DNA of 64,000 bases. It comes from JAXLXE01 sp046328115 (GTDB taxonomy: Bacteria > Chloroflexota > UBA6077 > JACCZL01). The position numbers were made by a program, and so were the translations under genes. A model generated the notes under the pieces. That model ran no database searches and had not been told where the DNA came from. It saw only the letters and a list, made by a program, of their open reading frames with translations. The stretch covers positions 3,038,001 through 3,102,000 of the forward strand of contig JAXLXE010000001.1 in NCBI GenBank assembly GCA_046328115.1, given 5' to 3'. Each line of letters starts with the position of its first letter. Position 1 is the first letter of the stretch. Below, one piece after another: positions 14,589 to 23,474 of this stretch.

Positions 14589-15950
14589 TCAGCCAACCAG
14601 ATAGTCCGGGCTGACCAATGCCAGGTGGAGCGCCCCGCGCAGCCGCGCCTCGCGCGCCATCTGCACCTGCTGCGGGTTCGGCGCGGCCGTCACGTACTGG
14701 GGAAACACCAGCGGCGCCTGCACGTATGAAACCAGCGCCTGCCGTGCCTCTGGGGCAAGCTCCAGCCCGCCCAACAGCTCAACCAGACGGTCGGCCACCC
14801 GCTCCCCGTTCAGGTCCCCGGCGGGTACCCCCAGCAGCTCAGAGACCTTCACCTGGCCGCCATCGTTGGGCTCCCCGCGTGACGTGGCCAGCCGCGCCGC
14901 GAAGTTGAAGCGCTCAAGCAGCGTAGACGGATTCACCCACCCCGCGCCGCCGCGCCATCCCGCTACGTTCGGTGGATTCAGGATGTCCTGCCCCATGGAT
15001 CGCAACGCCGCCACCAGCGCCCGCTCGCGAACCTGCGCGCCCAGAGAGCGAATCGCCCCCACCGTGTACTCCACGGGGGATTTCACGTGGCCATAGCGCG
15101 ACTCCTCGGAATAGAACGCGTCAGAGCGGAACAGCGCCTCCAGCACCGGCCCAATCCGCTGGTCCTGCTTCAGGTACACCGTGACCAGCGGCTGGAGCAC
15201 CGCGGCCTCGGGGCGAGGATACGCGAAGTAGCTGAACAGCTTGCCGCAGATCCGCCGCGCCGTCTCCTCGCGCCCCACCACCGCGTCGATGATGTCTCCG
15301 CCGTCCAGCGCCCCGGTCTTCCCCATGAACGTCTTGGAGCCAAAATCGTGCTGGTTCCGGTCGAATACGAACTCCGTCCCCCGGAGGTTCCAGCCAGTGA
15401 ACGCCCGTGCCGCCGCCTGGACGTCTGCCTCTGAATAGGGCCCAATCCCCAGCGTGTACAGCTCCAGCAGCTCCCGACCGTAGTTTTCGTTCGGGGCTAC
15501 CTTTCGGTTGGTGGCGTTGTCCAGCCATACCAGCATCGCCGGGTCCTTGGAGACCGCGTACAGCATGTCGCGGTAGCTTCCCAACCCGTGGGTCCGCAGC
15601 AGGTCCAGGTGCTGGTGCATGAACAGGGGGTTCTGGACCTTGGCGTTTCCCACCGCGAAGTGACCGTGCCAGAACAGCGTCAGCTTCTCCAGCAGCGGCC
15701 GCTTCGTCCGCACCATGCGGTAGAGCCACCACGTCTGCACGTCTTCCAGGAACTGCAGATCCAGCAGATGGCCGTTCAGCGTGCCCAGAAGCTCATCAAA
15801 ACTCTCGCTGGCCCGCTCCGGATGCAGTAGCTCATCGATGGTGGCGTCCAGACCCTGCTTCGCGTACCGGTCCAGCTCCTCCGGGGTAGAGCCAAAACCC
15901 GCGCGCCTCAGCAGCAGCGCCACCCGCGAGCGTTCATCGCCCATGGCCAT
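14589..15950 (-). CDS. DUF1800 family protein
   Basis: 453 aa, typical length. It opens with Leu-Leu-Arg-Arg-Ala-Gly-Phe-Gly, the family hallmark, and contains Phe-Trp-His-Gly-His-Phe, Asn-Glu-Asn-Tyr-Gly-Arg-Glu-Leu-Leu-Glu-Leu-Tyr-Thr-Leu-Gly, and Pro-Pro-Asn-Val-Ala-Gly-Trp. The conserved His and Glu residues suggest a metal or catalytic site, but no reaction is established. It has no obvious signal peptide and is probably co-transcribed with the DUF1501 gene 65 bp downstream. Two in-frame ATGs (15950 and 15944) are possible starts. Confidence 0.9.
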   Translation of the reverse strand: MAMGDERSRVALLLRRAGFGSTPEELDRYAKQGLDATIDELLHPERASESFDELLGTLNGHLLDLQFLEDVQTWWLYRMVRTKRPLLEKLTLFWHGHFAVGNAKVQNPLFMHQHLDLLRTHGLGSYRDMLYAVSKDPAMLVWLDNATNRKVAPNENYGRELLELYTLGIGPYSEADVQAAARAFTGWNLRGTEFVFDRNQHDFGSKTFMGKTGALDGGDIIDAVVGREETARRICGKLFSYFAYPRPEAAVLQPLVTVYLKQDQRIGPVLEALFRSDAFYSEESRYGHVKSPVEYTVGAIRSLGAQVRERALVAALRSMGQDILNPPNVAGWRGGAGWVNPSTLLERFNFAARLATSRGEPNDGGQVKVSELLGVPAGDLNGERVADRLVELLGGLELAPEARQALVSYVQAPLVFPQYVTAAPNPQQVQMAREARLRGALHLALVSPDYLVG

Positions 15951-15971
15951 CTCTAAGCCTCCCCGCCATAC

Positions 15972-15991
15972 CTGGCCCGGTCTCGGGCCAG
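15972..15991. terminator. Short GC hairpin between DUF1800 and the response regulator
   Basis: CTGGCCC (15972-15978) and GGGCCAG (15985-15991) form a 7-bp perfect stem with a 6-nt loop and no T-tract. It could end the histidine kinase/response regulator transcript or sit in the 5' leader of DUF1800, about 20 bp before its start. Confidence 0.3.
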
Positions 15992-16129
15992 AGGCGTTTC
16001 ACCGCGTCCTTCACAGGAGTCTACGGTGGTCCGCGTTAGCTGGAGGCCGTCTGTCAGGTTACGGTTCGGTTGAGTGGAGCGCGTCCAGCCGCGTCTCTGG
16101 TTGAGACTCGGTGAACGGTGCCCGTGCGC

Positions 16130-16864
16130 TCAGATCCGGACGGGTTCGTCTAGCCGGTAGCCCACGCCGCGCACGGTCGTGACGTACTCCGGCACGCTGG
16201 GGCTGACTTCGATTTTTTCGCGGATGTGGCGAATGTGGACCTTGAGCTGGTCCACGTCGCTCTCCAGATGATTGGGCCCCCAGGCAAACGCCAGCAGCCG
16301 CTCGTGGGGCACCACCCGCCCCGCGTTCAGCGCCAGGCAGTGGAGGATCTCGTACTCCTTCGGCGTCAGCTCCGCCACCCCGCCGCGCACCGTCACCTCG
16401 TGCCTGCCAAAGTCAATCTGCAGCTCCCCCACCACCACGCTACCCTGATCCGGGGTACGGGCCGCCGCCGCCCGGCGGGCCACGGCTCTCACCCTGGCCA
16501 GAAGCTCGCGGTGGCTGAACGGCTTGGTGATGTAGTCGTCCGCCCCCAGGTCCAGCCCCCACACCCGGTCCGCCTCCTCCCCGCGCGCCGTCAGGAGGAT
16601 CACCGGGATCTGGCTGCGCTCGCGCAGCCGCCGGCACACGTCGAAGCCGCTCAGCCCCGGCAGCATCACGTCCAGCAGCACCAGGTCCGGCTCGGAGCGT
16701 GCCACGGCCGCCAGCGCCTCCTCGCCACTGTGGACGAGCTGCGGACGGTGGCCCTCCTTGCGCAGGCTGTAGCCGATGATGTCGGCGATGTCGCGATCGT
16801 CGTCCACAACCAGGATGTTCAATCCGCTATCCCTCGTGATCGGCAACTGCGCGGAGCCACTCAC
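16130..16864 (-). CDS. OmpR/PhoB-type response regulator
   Basis: 244 aa. The receiver domain starts at about residue 16 with Val-Val-Asp-Asp-Asp; the phospho-acceptor is Asp65 in Leu-Leu-Asp-Val-Met-Leu-Pro-Gly, and Thr-Lys-Pro-Phe gives the conserved Lys. The C-terminal winged-helix DNA-binding domain has Leu-Thr-Pro-Lys-Glu-Tyr-Glu-Ile-Leu and ends with Val-Arg-Gly-Val-Gly-Tyr-Arg-Leu. The GTG start overlaps the kinase stop (GTGA). The first 15 residues are unusual, and a start a few codons later would fit the family too. Targets are unknown. Confidence 0.93.
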   Translation of the reverse strand: MSGSAQLPITRDSGLNILVVDDDRDIADIIGYSLRKEGHRPQLVHSGEEALAAVARSEPDLVLLDVMLPGLSGFDVCRRLRERSQIPVILLTARGEEADRVWGLDLGADDYITKPFSHRELLARVRAVARRAAAARTPDQGSVVVGELQIDFGRHEVTVRGGVAELTPKEYEILHCLALNAGRVVPHERLLAFAWGPNHLESDVDQLKVHIRHIREKIEVSPSVPEYVTTVRGVGYRLDEPVRI

Positions 16865-18999
16865 TCCTCCTCTGCCCGCGGCAGACGCACCACGAAATGC
16901 GCACCCGGCAACTCCTCGGAGCTGGGCTCCAGCGATATGGTACCGCCGTGTAGATCGGCCAGGGACTTGGCAATGGCTAGCCCCAGGCCAGTCCCCGGCT
17001 CGCCGCCCGGCCGGCTGTCGCGGCCGCGGTAGAACTTCTCAAACACGTGCTCGCGATCGTCCGAAGGGATCCCTGGACCACTGTCCGCGACCGAGAGCAG
17101 CACGTGCCCGTTCGCAGCGCTCGCCTCCACCGTCACGCGCCCACCGCGCGGAGTGTGCCGCGCGGCATTGGAGAGCAGGTTCGTCAGGATCTGCTCCACC
17201 CGTCGACGATCGCCAAGCAGTGGCGGCAGACCGTCCGCCACCCGGACGTCCAGCCTCACCCCGCGCGACTCGAACACGTTGGTCAGCGTGGCCACGAGGT
17301 CCCTGACCAGCGCCGGCATACTCAGTGGCCGCATCTCGAGCTGAACCTTGCCGGCTTCCAGGCGGCTCACGTCCAGCAAATCTCCCACCAGGCCAATCAG
17401 ACGCTCGCAATTGCGGTTGATCGTGTCCAGGAAACGCCGCTGCACCCGGCTCAGAGACCCCGTCTCGTCGTCCAGCACCAGCTCCAGCGCCCCCTTCACC
17501 GCCGTCAGCGGCGTCTGCAGCTCGTGCGAGACCGTGGCCAGAAACTCTGACTTCAGTCGATCCACCTCCTGCTCGCGCGTGGCGTCCCGCAGCACCGTCA
17601 CGCTGCCCAGCGGACGCCCATCCGGAGCGAGCACGGGGGCGGAGTAGCCACGGATCACCCGCTCACTCACGGCCAGCTCGCCAGCCACCGCGCCCCCCGC
17701 CGCATCCGCGGGTACCAGCGCCGCCAGTGCGCCGTCTTCGCCGCCGATCGGCAGGCTCAGGAGGCCGCGAGCCGCCGAGTTGATCAGCATCACGTGCCGC
17801 GCCTCATCGGCAACGATGACCCCCTCGCTCAGGCTGTCCATCACCGCAGAGAGCCCATCCGCCAGCGTCTTCCGCTCGTCCAGCTGAGCCCACAGCCGCT
17901 CATCAGCCTCCTTGATGCTGGCGTCCAGATCCGACCACGCGCCAGATCGAGCCCCCGCCATTGGCGCCGGCGGACCGCTCCCCAGCGCCGCGATCGCGGT
18001 GGCGCGCGCGCGTGCCGCTCCGCTGAGCCGCGCGCCGATCAGCGCACCCACCGCGGACGAGATCAGCGCGCCCGAGACAGCCGCCGCCGTACCGCTGGTC
18101 CGGACCCGCCAGGTCCCCGCCGAGATCGGCTCCCACGGCTCCGTCACCAACAGCGTGGCCAGGTCTCGGCGGTCTCCGGATTGGATCGCCCGCGCCGCGA
18201 TCAAGTGCCGGTCTGATCCAATCCGGCCCTCGCGAAAGATGTCTCCAGGCTGGCCAACCAGCTCCGGCTCCAGCGTCTGGTCGCCGGCTATCGCGATCGT
18301 CCGCCGCGCCCCGCGCGAGGCCGCGACCACCCGACCATTCTGACCCACCGCGTAGTCCAGACCACTGATCCGCATGGCGTTGGTCAGAAACTGGTCATCC
18401 ACGTTCTGCACCACCAGCGCCACGCCGGCCGTGGCCCCACCGGCAACGCGCACCGGCGCCGCGGCCTGGAGCACAATGCCGGGGTTGCGGTCCTGCACGC
18501 TTGAGCTCACCCGACCCTGCTGGGCCTGCCGCGCGTCAAACTGGTTCCCAAACGGCAGATTGCTGGCCGGATCGCTCGCCACCACCCGTCCACCGGAATC
18601 AACCACCGCGATAAGCGACGCCCGCAGCGCTGTCCTTACCTGGCCAATCTGGCGCAGCAGCTCCTCCGGAGACGCCTCCTGGCCCTGAATCAACGGCCCC
18701 AGGCGAACGCCCGCCACCTCAGCCGCGTTGGACACCCGCACCCGCTCCAGCTCCACCAGCGCGGCCATCTCGTCCAGACCGCCCAGGGTTCGCTGCCGCG
18801 CGTCGTCGACCAGGCGGGCCTGATACGCCCGCGCGCCAAGCTCCGCCGCGCCCAGGCCCACCAGGAGCACGGGCATACCGCAGCACAGCGCCAGCCAGGC
18901 CCGGAACCCCAGCCGGGCCGTGACCCGGCGGACGGCCCGGGACGGAGACCACCGTTCCGCCAAGCGCGACGCTAGCTGGCGCGCGCGGTTCACAGCCAC
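16861..18999 (-). CDS. Membrane sensor histidine kinase with extracytoplasmic Cache-like domain and PAS
   Basis: 712 aa. TM1 at about residues 33-55, an extracytoplasmic region of about 240 residues resembling a double Cache domain (Val-Val-Asp-Ser-Gly-Gly-Arg-Val-Val-Ala-Ser), TM2 near 305-328, then a PAS domain (Gly-Val-Ile-Val-Ala-Asp). HisKA carries His492 in Val-Ser-His-Glu-Leu-Gln-Thr-Pro. The HATPase domain has Asn-Ala-Ala-Arg-His-Thr, Asp-Ser-Gly-Pro-Gly-Ile and Gly-Thr-Gly-Leu-Gly-Leu-Ala. The Cache domain suggests sensing of a small extracellular molecule. It is the first gene of the operon with the response regulator. The start is GTG. Confidence 0.92.
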   Translation of the reverse strand: MAVNRARQLASRLAERWSPSRAVRRVTARLGFRAWLALCCGMPVLLVGLGAAELGARAYQARLVDDARQRTLGGLDEMAALVELERVRVSNAAEVAGVRLGPLIQGQEASPEELLRQIGQVRTALRASLIAVVDSGGRVVASDPASNLPFGNQFDARQAQQGRVSSSVQDRNPGIVLQAAAPVRVAGGATAGVALVVQNVDDQFLTNAMRISGLDYAVGQNGRVVAASRGARRTIAIAGDQTLEPELVGQPGDIFREGRIGSDRHLIAARAIQSGDRRDLATLLVTEPWEPISAGTWRVRTSGTAAAVSGALISSAVGALIGARLSGAARARATAIAALGSGPPAPMAGARSGAWSDLDASIKEADERLWAQLDERKTLADGLSAVMDSLSEGVIVADEARHVMLINSAARGLLSLPIGGEDGALAALVPADAAGGAVAGELAVSERVIRGYSAPVLAPDGRPLGSVTVLRDATREQEVDRLKSEFLATVSHELQTPLTAVKGALELVLDDETGSLSRVQRRFLDTINRNCERLIGLVGDLLDVSRLEAGKVQLEMRPLSMPALVRDLVATLTNVFESRGVRLDVRVADGLPPLLGDRRRVEQILTNLLSNAARHTPRGGRVTVEASAANGHVLLSVADSGPGIPSDDREHVFEKFYRGRDSRPGGEPGTGLGLAIAKSLADLHGGTISLEPSSEELPGAHFVVRLPRAEEE

Positions 19000-19152
19000 T
19001 GGACTAACGATCCGGAGACGAGCAACTCACCAACGACCCACCAGCAGCCTAGCGCGCGCATACCGTGTCCGGCAACGGCCTCTCGCACCGGCGCCGGGCA
19101 TCGCGCACGGGCAGCGTGTCGCTTCAACGCCGGTTGGCCTCGCCTCCTCGCG

Positions 19153-19158
19153 TATAAT
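19153..19158 (+). promoter_or_regulatory. -10 element TATAAT upstream of the catabolic operon
   Basis: A consensus TATAAT, rare in this GC-rich region, lies 59 bp before the LLM start at 19218. I see no good -35 at 17 bp. It is the likely promoter of the eight-gene run that follows. Confidence 0.5.
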
Positions 19159-19217
19159 GCCGGCACCTGGGGCCCTGGCGATTGTGGCCCCGTTCCGTGT
19201 TTGGCCGGGTGGGGTGG

Positions 19218-20267
19218 ATGCAGCCGACTGTCGGCGTTTACGTGAACAATCGCGCCGCCGTCTTCTTGGGCGAGGCGTATACCCTGGAGAAGCTGGTGGA
19301 GGCGGCGGTTCTCGCCGAGCAGCTAGGCTTCGACTTCGTCTCCGTGGGCGACAGCATCCTGGCCAAACCACGCTACTCGCCCATCCCCGTCCTGTGCGGC
19401 ATCGCCGCCCGTACCAGCCGCATCGGCCTGGCCACCGGCATCCTCCAGCCCCACATGCGCAATCCGGTCATCCTGGCCCAGGAGTGGGCCACGCTGGACG
19501 TGCTCTCCAAAGGGCGCACCACCCTGGGCGTCGGCCTGGGCACCGGCCCGGCCGACATGGTCGCCAGCGAGTACACGCTGCTCGGCCTGGACAAGCGCGG
19601 CCGCGGCGTCCTGTTCGACGAGTCCATCCAGCTTCTCAAGCGCCTGTGGACCGAGGAGCGCGTCACCTTCAGAGGTCAGGCGTTCCAGCTCAGCGACGTG
19701 GCCATGGGCTTCACCCCCGCCCAGCGCCCGCACCCGCCCATCGCCATCGCCTGCGGCGGCTACGTGCCCTCGCGCCCCGGCGTGGGCCCGAACGACTTCT
19801 TCACGGAGGCCACCGCCGGCACCTTCCACGGACCGTGGGAGCGCGTGGCGCGCCTGGGGGACGGCTGGATCACCGGCATCGTCACGCCGGCCGAGTACGC
19901 CGGCACCCTGGGCATCATCAAGGGCATCGCCGAGACCCATTTCGGTAGAACGCTGGGCCCTGAGTTCAAGACCATCCTGAACTGCTTCATCAACGTCGGC
20001 CCGGACACGGCCGCCGCGCGGAGCGAGGCGGTCTACATGCTGCAGAACTACCACCGGCTGCCATTTGACGACGAGACCATCGAGCGTTGGACCATCTACG
20101 GGCCACCGGAGCGCTGCGTTGAGCGCATGGCAGAGTACTGCGCGGCCGGCGTCAACGCCTTCCAGCTCGTTATCGCCGCGGAGGATCAGACCGCGCAGAT
20201 AGAGCGAATCGCCGCCACCGTCACTCCGGCGCTGCGGCTGGCGGTCTCCGCAGGGCTCCCGAGCTGA
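19218..20267 (+). CDS. LLM-class flavin-dependent oxidoreductase
   Basis: 349 aa, bacterial luciferase-like TIM barrel. Features are Leu-Ala-Glu-Gln-Leu-Gly-Phe-Asp-Phe-Val-Ser-Val-Gly-Asp near the N-terminus, Ile-Gly-Leu-Ala-Thr-Gly-Ile, Leu-Asp-Val-Leu-Ser-Lys-Gly-Arg, Gly-Val-Gly-Leu-Gly-Thr-Gly, and a central Gly-Gly-Tyr. Members use FMN or F420; which one cannot be decided here. ATG at 19218 is preferred over 19182, since the homology begins immediately after it. It is first in an operon with a flavoprotein reductase, an SsuABC-type transporter and a DapA-family lyase, so it probably oxidises a compound brought in by that transporter, for example a sulfonate or heterocycle. Confidence 0.87.
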   Translation: MQPTVGVYVNNRAAVFLGEAYTLEKLVEAAVLAEQLGFDFVSVGDSILAKPRYSPIPVLCGIAARTSRIGLATGILQPHMRNPVILAQEWATLDVLSKGRTTLGVGLGTGPADMVASEYTLLGLDKRGRGVLFDESIQLLKRLWTEERVTFRGQAFQLSDVAMGFTPAQRPHPPIAIACGGYVPSRPGVGPNDFFTEATAGTFHGPWERVARLGDGWITGIVTPAEYAGTLGIIKGIAETHFGRTLGPEFKTILNCFINVGPDTAAARSEAVYMLQNYHRLPFDDETIERWTIYGPPERCVERMAEYCAAGVNAFQLVIAAEDQTAQIERIAATVTPALRLAVSAGLPS

Positions 20268-21808
20268 TGGTTCCAGGGGCGCCGCAGGCCGTGGACCACG
20301 TCGTGGACGTGCTCGTCGTGGGCTACGGCGGCTCCGGCGCGGTGGCCGCCATCGAGGCCGCGCGCGCCGGGGCGCGGGTGCTGCTGATCGAGAAGTCCGC
20401 CCACCACGGTGGGCTCACCATGCTGTGCAGCGGCTACATGCGGGTGGCCACCGACGCGGCCGGGGCTGCCGAGTATCTGGACCGGACCAACGGTGGGCGC
20501 GTGAGCCGGCCGCTGGTAGAAGCGCTCGCCCATGGCATGACGGAGATCCCAGCCCTGCTCGAGGACTACGGCCGCGCGGTAGACGCCAGACTCCACCTGA
20601 GCCTGGGCGAGCGCCAGCAGGCGTACGAGACCTCAGATCTCTACCCGTGGCCCGGGCGCGAGGCCTTCGGCTGGGCCGGCATCGAGCAGGTACCCGGTTT
20701 CGAAGGCTACCCCTGGGTGCGCTACGGAGGCCGCGGGCAGCAGCTTATGCGGGTGCTCGAGGCCAACGTGGAGCGATCCGGAGTGGAAGTCTGGCTCCAG
20801 ACCGCCGCCGAGCGGCTGATCGTAGAGGACGGGACGGTCACCGGCCTGATCGCCACGCGCGCCGGGCAGTCCGTTCGGATCACCGCCCGCGGCGGCGTGA
20901 TCCTGGCCTGCGGCGGTTTCGAGTTCAATCCCCAGATGCTGCGTGACTCCATGGAGATCCCCCTCATCCACCCCATGGGCCACCCCGGCAACACCGGCGA
21001 CGGCATCAGGATGGCCCAGCAGGCGGGCGCCTCGCTCTGGCACATGTGGCACGTCCACGGCTCCTACGGCTTCAAGACCCCGGAGATGCCCGTGGCCATC
21101 CGCAACCACCTCGGCGGCAGCCGCCGGGCCGGCCGCAAGCTGGCCTGGATCCTGGTGGACCAGCAAGGCCGGCGCTTCACCAACGAGCTTCCGCCGGCGC
21201 CGCAGGACACCGCCTCGCGCCCGCTCGCCGAGCTCAACGCCGAGACCGGTCGGTTCGACCGCATCCCCGCCTGGATGGTGTTCGACGAGCCCGCCCGCCT
21301 GCTCGGGCCCATCGGCAAGCCGGTGGCGTCCAGCCCGGAGCTGTACTCGGACTGGTCCGAGGATAACGCACGGGAGATCGAGCGCGGCTGGATCCTGCGG
21401 GCCCAGACGCCGCGCGACCTGGCCGCCAGGATGGGCGTGCCCGCGGACGCCTTGGAGTCAACGCTTAGTGCCTGGAACGCGGCCGTGGCCGGCGGCGAGG
21501 ACGCCGCGTTCGGTCGTCCGCCCGGCACGCTCACCGCGGTCCAGACCCCGCCGTTCCACGCCATCCAGGTCTGGCCCGTGGTGAGCAACACCCAGGGCGG
21601 GCCCCGCCACGACGAGCACCAGCGGGTGCTGGACGCGTTCGATCGGCCAATCCCCGGGCTGTACGCCGTGGGAGAGCTAGGGTCGTTCTTCGGCCACATC
21701 TACCTGCTGGGCGGCAATCTCAGCGAGGGCGCCGCTGGCGGCAAGATCGCCGGCCGCCGCGCCGCGGGGCGGCTGGACGTGCCCGTCCAGACCGCCGGGG
21801 CACAATGA
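20267..21808 (+). CDS. FAD-dependent oxidoreductase (fumarate reductase/ketosteroid dehydrogenase type)
   Basis: 513 aa. The N-terminal Rossmann motif Val-Gly-Tyr-Gly-Gly-Ser-Gly-Ala-Val-Ala-Ala-Ile-Glu-Ala is followed by Leu-Leu-Ile-Glu-Lys, typical of FAD_binding_2 proteins. Gly-Gly-Val-Ile-Leu-Ala-Cys-Gly-Gly-Phe-Glu is the second FAD contact, and the C-terminal Gly-Leu-Tyr-Ala-Val-Gly-Glu-Leu-Gly...Gly-Gly-Asn-Leu-Ser-Glu-Gly closes the flavin fold. It transfers hydride to or from an activated C-C bond. Its ATG shares one base with the stop of the LLM gene, and its stop overlaps the permease start, so all are co-translated. No signal peptide is present. Confidence 0.86.
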   Translation: MVPGAPQAVDHVVDVLVVGYGGSGAVAAIEAARAGARVLLIEKSAHHGGLTMLCSGYMRVATDAAGAAEYLDRTNGGRVSRPLVEALAHGMTEIPALLEDYGRAVDARLHLSLGERQQAYETSDLYPWPGREAFGWAGIEQVPGFEGYPWVRYGGRGQQLMRVLEANVERSGVEVWLQTAAERLIVEDGTVTGLIATRAGQSVRITARGGVILACGGFEFNPQMLRDSMEIPLIHPMGHPGNTGDGIRMAQQAGASLWHMWHVHGSYGFKTPEMPVAIRNHLGGSRRAGRKLAWILVDQQGRRFTNELPPAPQDTASRPLAELNAETGRFDRIPAWMVFDEPARLLGPIGKPVASSPELYSDWSEDNAREIERGWILRAQTPRDLAARMGVPADALESTLSAWNAAVAGGEDAAFGRPPGTLTAVQTPPFHAIQVWPVVSNTQGGPRHDEHQRVLDAFDRPIPGLYAVGELGSFFGHIYLLGGNLSEGAAGGKIAGRRAAGRLDVPVQTAGAQ

Positions 21809-22647
21809 GCCAGATGGCAGATCAGACAGCCATCTCCACACGACCAGCCGCCACCGCCGCCGAAAGCCGCGGCGGTAGCCAGACGCGCTCGGTGCTCGCC
21901 AGCGTCGGCCCGCGGCTCCTGTCGGTGCTGCTCCTGTTCGCCCTCTGGCACGTCATCTCGTGGCTCGTCACCACAGACGTGGTCCCCACGCCGCTCATGA
22001 CCATCGGGACCTTCTCAACGGCCCTGGAGGATGGCTACATCTGGTCTGACCTGGCCATCACCTTCGGCCGGATGCTCGGCGCATTCGCGCTGGCCATGCT
22101 GATCGGTGTCGCCTTGGGAGCCGCTCTGGGAACGGTGGGCTGGTTCGCCCGGATCTTCGATCTCTGGGTCACCATCGGCGCCTCCATACCGTCGCTGCTC
22201 TACATCGTCGTCATCTACCTGTGGCTAGGTCTCAACGACACGGCAGCGATCGTCGGCGGCGCGCTCGTGGTAGCACCCTCCGTGACCTTCAACGTCTGGC
22301 AGGGCATGAAGTCCATCGATCCCGGCCTGTCCGAGATGGCGCGCGCCTTCAACGTGGACCGCTGGACCACGTTCCGCCGCGTGCTCCTGCCGCAGACGGT
22401 GCCGTTCCTGTTCGCCGCTGCCAGGCTCGGGCTCGCGCTCACCTGGAAGATCATCATCTTCGTCGAGCTCCTCGGCCGGTCCAGCGGGGTTGGCTACCGC
22501 ATCGAGCACTGGTTCCAGTTGTTCAACATGCGCCGCGTCCTCGCCTCCGCGCTCGTCTTCCTCGTGGTCATGCTCATCATCGAGCTCGTGGTGATGCGCA
22601 ATCTGGAGCGGGCGCTCTTCCGTTGGCGCCGTGAGGAGGCCCGGTGA
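21805..22647 (+). CDS. ABC transporter permease (SsuC/TauC type)
   Basis: 280 aa, six predicted membrane helices from about residue 38. The EAA loop is visible around Ile-Asp-Pro-Gly-Leu-Ser-Glu-Met-Ala-Arg-Ala-Phe...Leu-Pro-Gln-Thr-Val-Pro, where the ATPase docks. The type is that of nitrate/sulfonate/taurine/thiamine-precursor importers. ATGA overlap with the flavoprotein gene and GTGA overlap with the ATPase gene. Confidence 0.9.
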   Translation: MSQMADQTAISTRPAATAAESRGGSQTRSVLASVGPRLLSVLLLFALWHVISWLVTTDVVPTPLMTIGTFSTALEDGYIWSDLAITFGRMLGAFALAMLIGVALGAALGTVGWFARIFDLWVTIGASIPSLLYIVVIYLWLGLNDTAAIVGGALVVAPSVTFNVWQGMKSIDPGLSEMARAFNVDRWTTFRRVLLPQTVPFLFAAARLGLALTWKIIIFVELLGRSSGVGYRIEHWFQLFNMRRVLASALVFLVVMLIIELVVMRNLERALFRWRREEAR

Positions 22648-23378
22648 GCACCGCGCTCGCCTTTTCTGGCATCCGCAAGGTGTTCCACTCGCGCCAGGGC
22701 GACGTGGAGGCCATCCGCGACGTCAGCCTGGAGGTGGAAGAGCACAGCTTCACCGCCGTGGTCGGGCCCAGCGGCTGCGGCAAGACCACCCTGCTCCACA
22801 TCGCCGCCGGTCTGGATACCCAGTTTGAAGGCCGTCTCACCCAGACCGCGGACGTCAACCGCACGGCCTACCTGTTCCAGACGCCGCGGCTGCTCCCCTG
22901 GCTCACGGTAGAGGCAAACGTCGCGTTCGTGCGAGAGGCACACGGCGAGGCGAAACGCGAGGCTTTACACGCGGCCAGAAGATACCTGGATCTCGTGGGC
23001 CTCGGCGGGTTCGAGCGGCAATATCCACTGATGCTCTCTGGCGGGATGCAGCAGCGGGTCGCCCTGGCGCGGGCGCTGGCGGTGGAACCGGAGGTCATGT
23101 TGATGGACGAGCCGTTCGCCGCGCTGGACGAGCTCACCGCCAGACGGCTGCGCGGCGAGCTCCTGCAACTCCACGCCGCACAGCCCCACACCGTCCTCTT
23201 CGTGACCCACAACGTCACCGAAGCCGCGTTCCTGGCCGACCGCGTCATCGTGATGAGCGCCCGGCCGGGCGTGATCGTGGCAGATATCCCAGTGGACCTT
23301 GTGCGTCCAAGGGATTACGATGACCCCGCAATCGCGCTTCTGGCGCGCCAGATAGTCCAACACTTGCATATGAGCTAG
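22644..23378 (+). CDS. ABC transporter ATPase (SsuB/TauB type)
   Basis: 244 aa. Walker A Gly-Pro-Ser-Gly-Cys-Gly-Lys-Thr-Thr, Q-loop in Tyr-Leu-Phe-Gln-Thr-Pro-Arg-Leu-Leu-Pro-Trp, signature Leu-Ser-Gly-Gly-Met-Gln-Gln-Arg, Walker B Val-Met-Leu-Met-Asp-Glu-Pro-Phe, and H-loop Val-Thr-His-Asn. The Leu-Leu-Pro-Trp after the Q-loop is characteristic of the sulfonate/nitrate subfamily. It powers the permease encoded just upstream. Confidence 0.93.
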   Translation: MSTALAFSGIRKVFHSRQGDVEAIRDVSLEVEEHSFTAVVGPSGCGKTTLLHIAAGLDTQFEGRLTQTADVNRTAYLFQTPRLLPWLTVEANVAFVREAHGEAKREALHAARRYLDLVGLGGFERQYPLMLSGGMQQRVALARALAVEPEVMLMDEPFAALDELTARRLRGELLQLHAAQPHTVLFVTHNVTEAAFLADRVIVMSARPGVIVADIPVDLVRPRDYDDPAIALLARQIVQHLHMS

Positions 23379-23474
23379 GGGGATTCCGACCGCGCGCCAC
23401 GTATCCGCGGTCCACTTGGCGCCTCGCAGCACAGGGCGGCCACTACCAGCAGGGATCCAGGAGGGGTGACTACC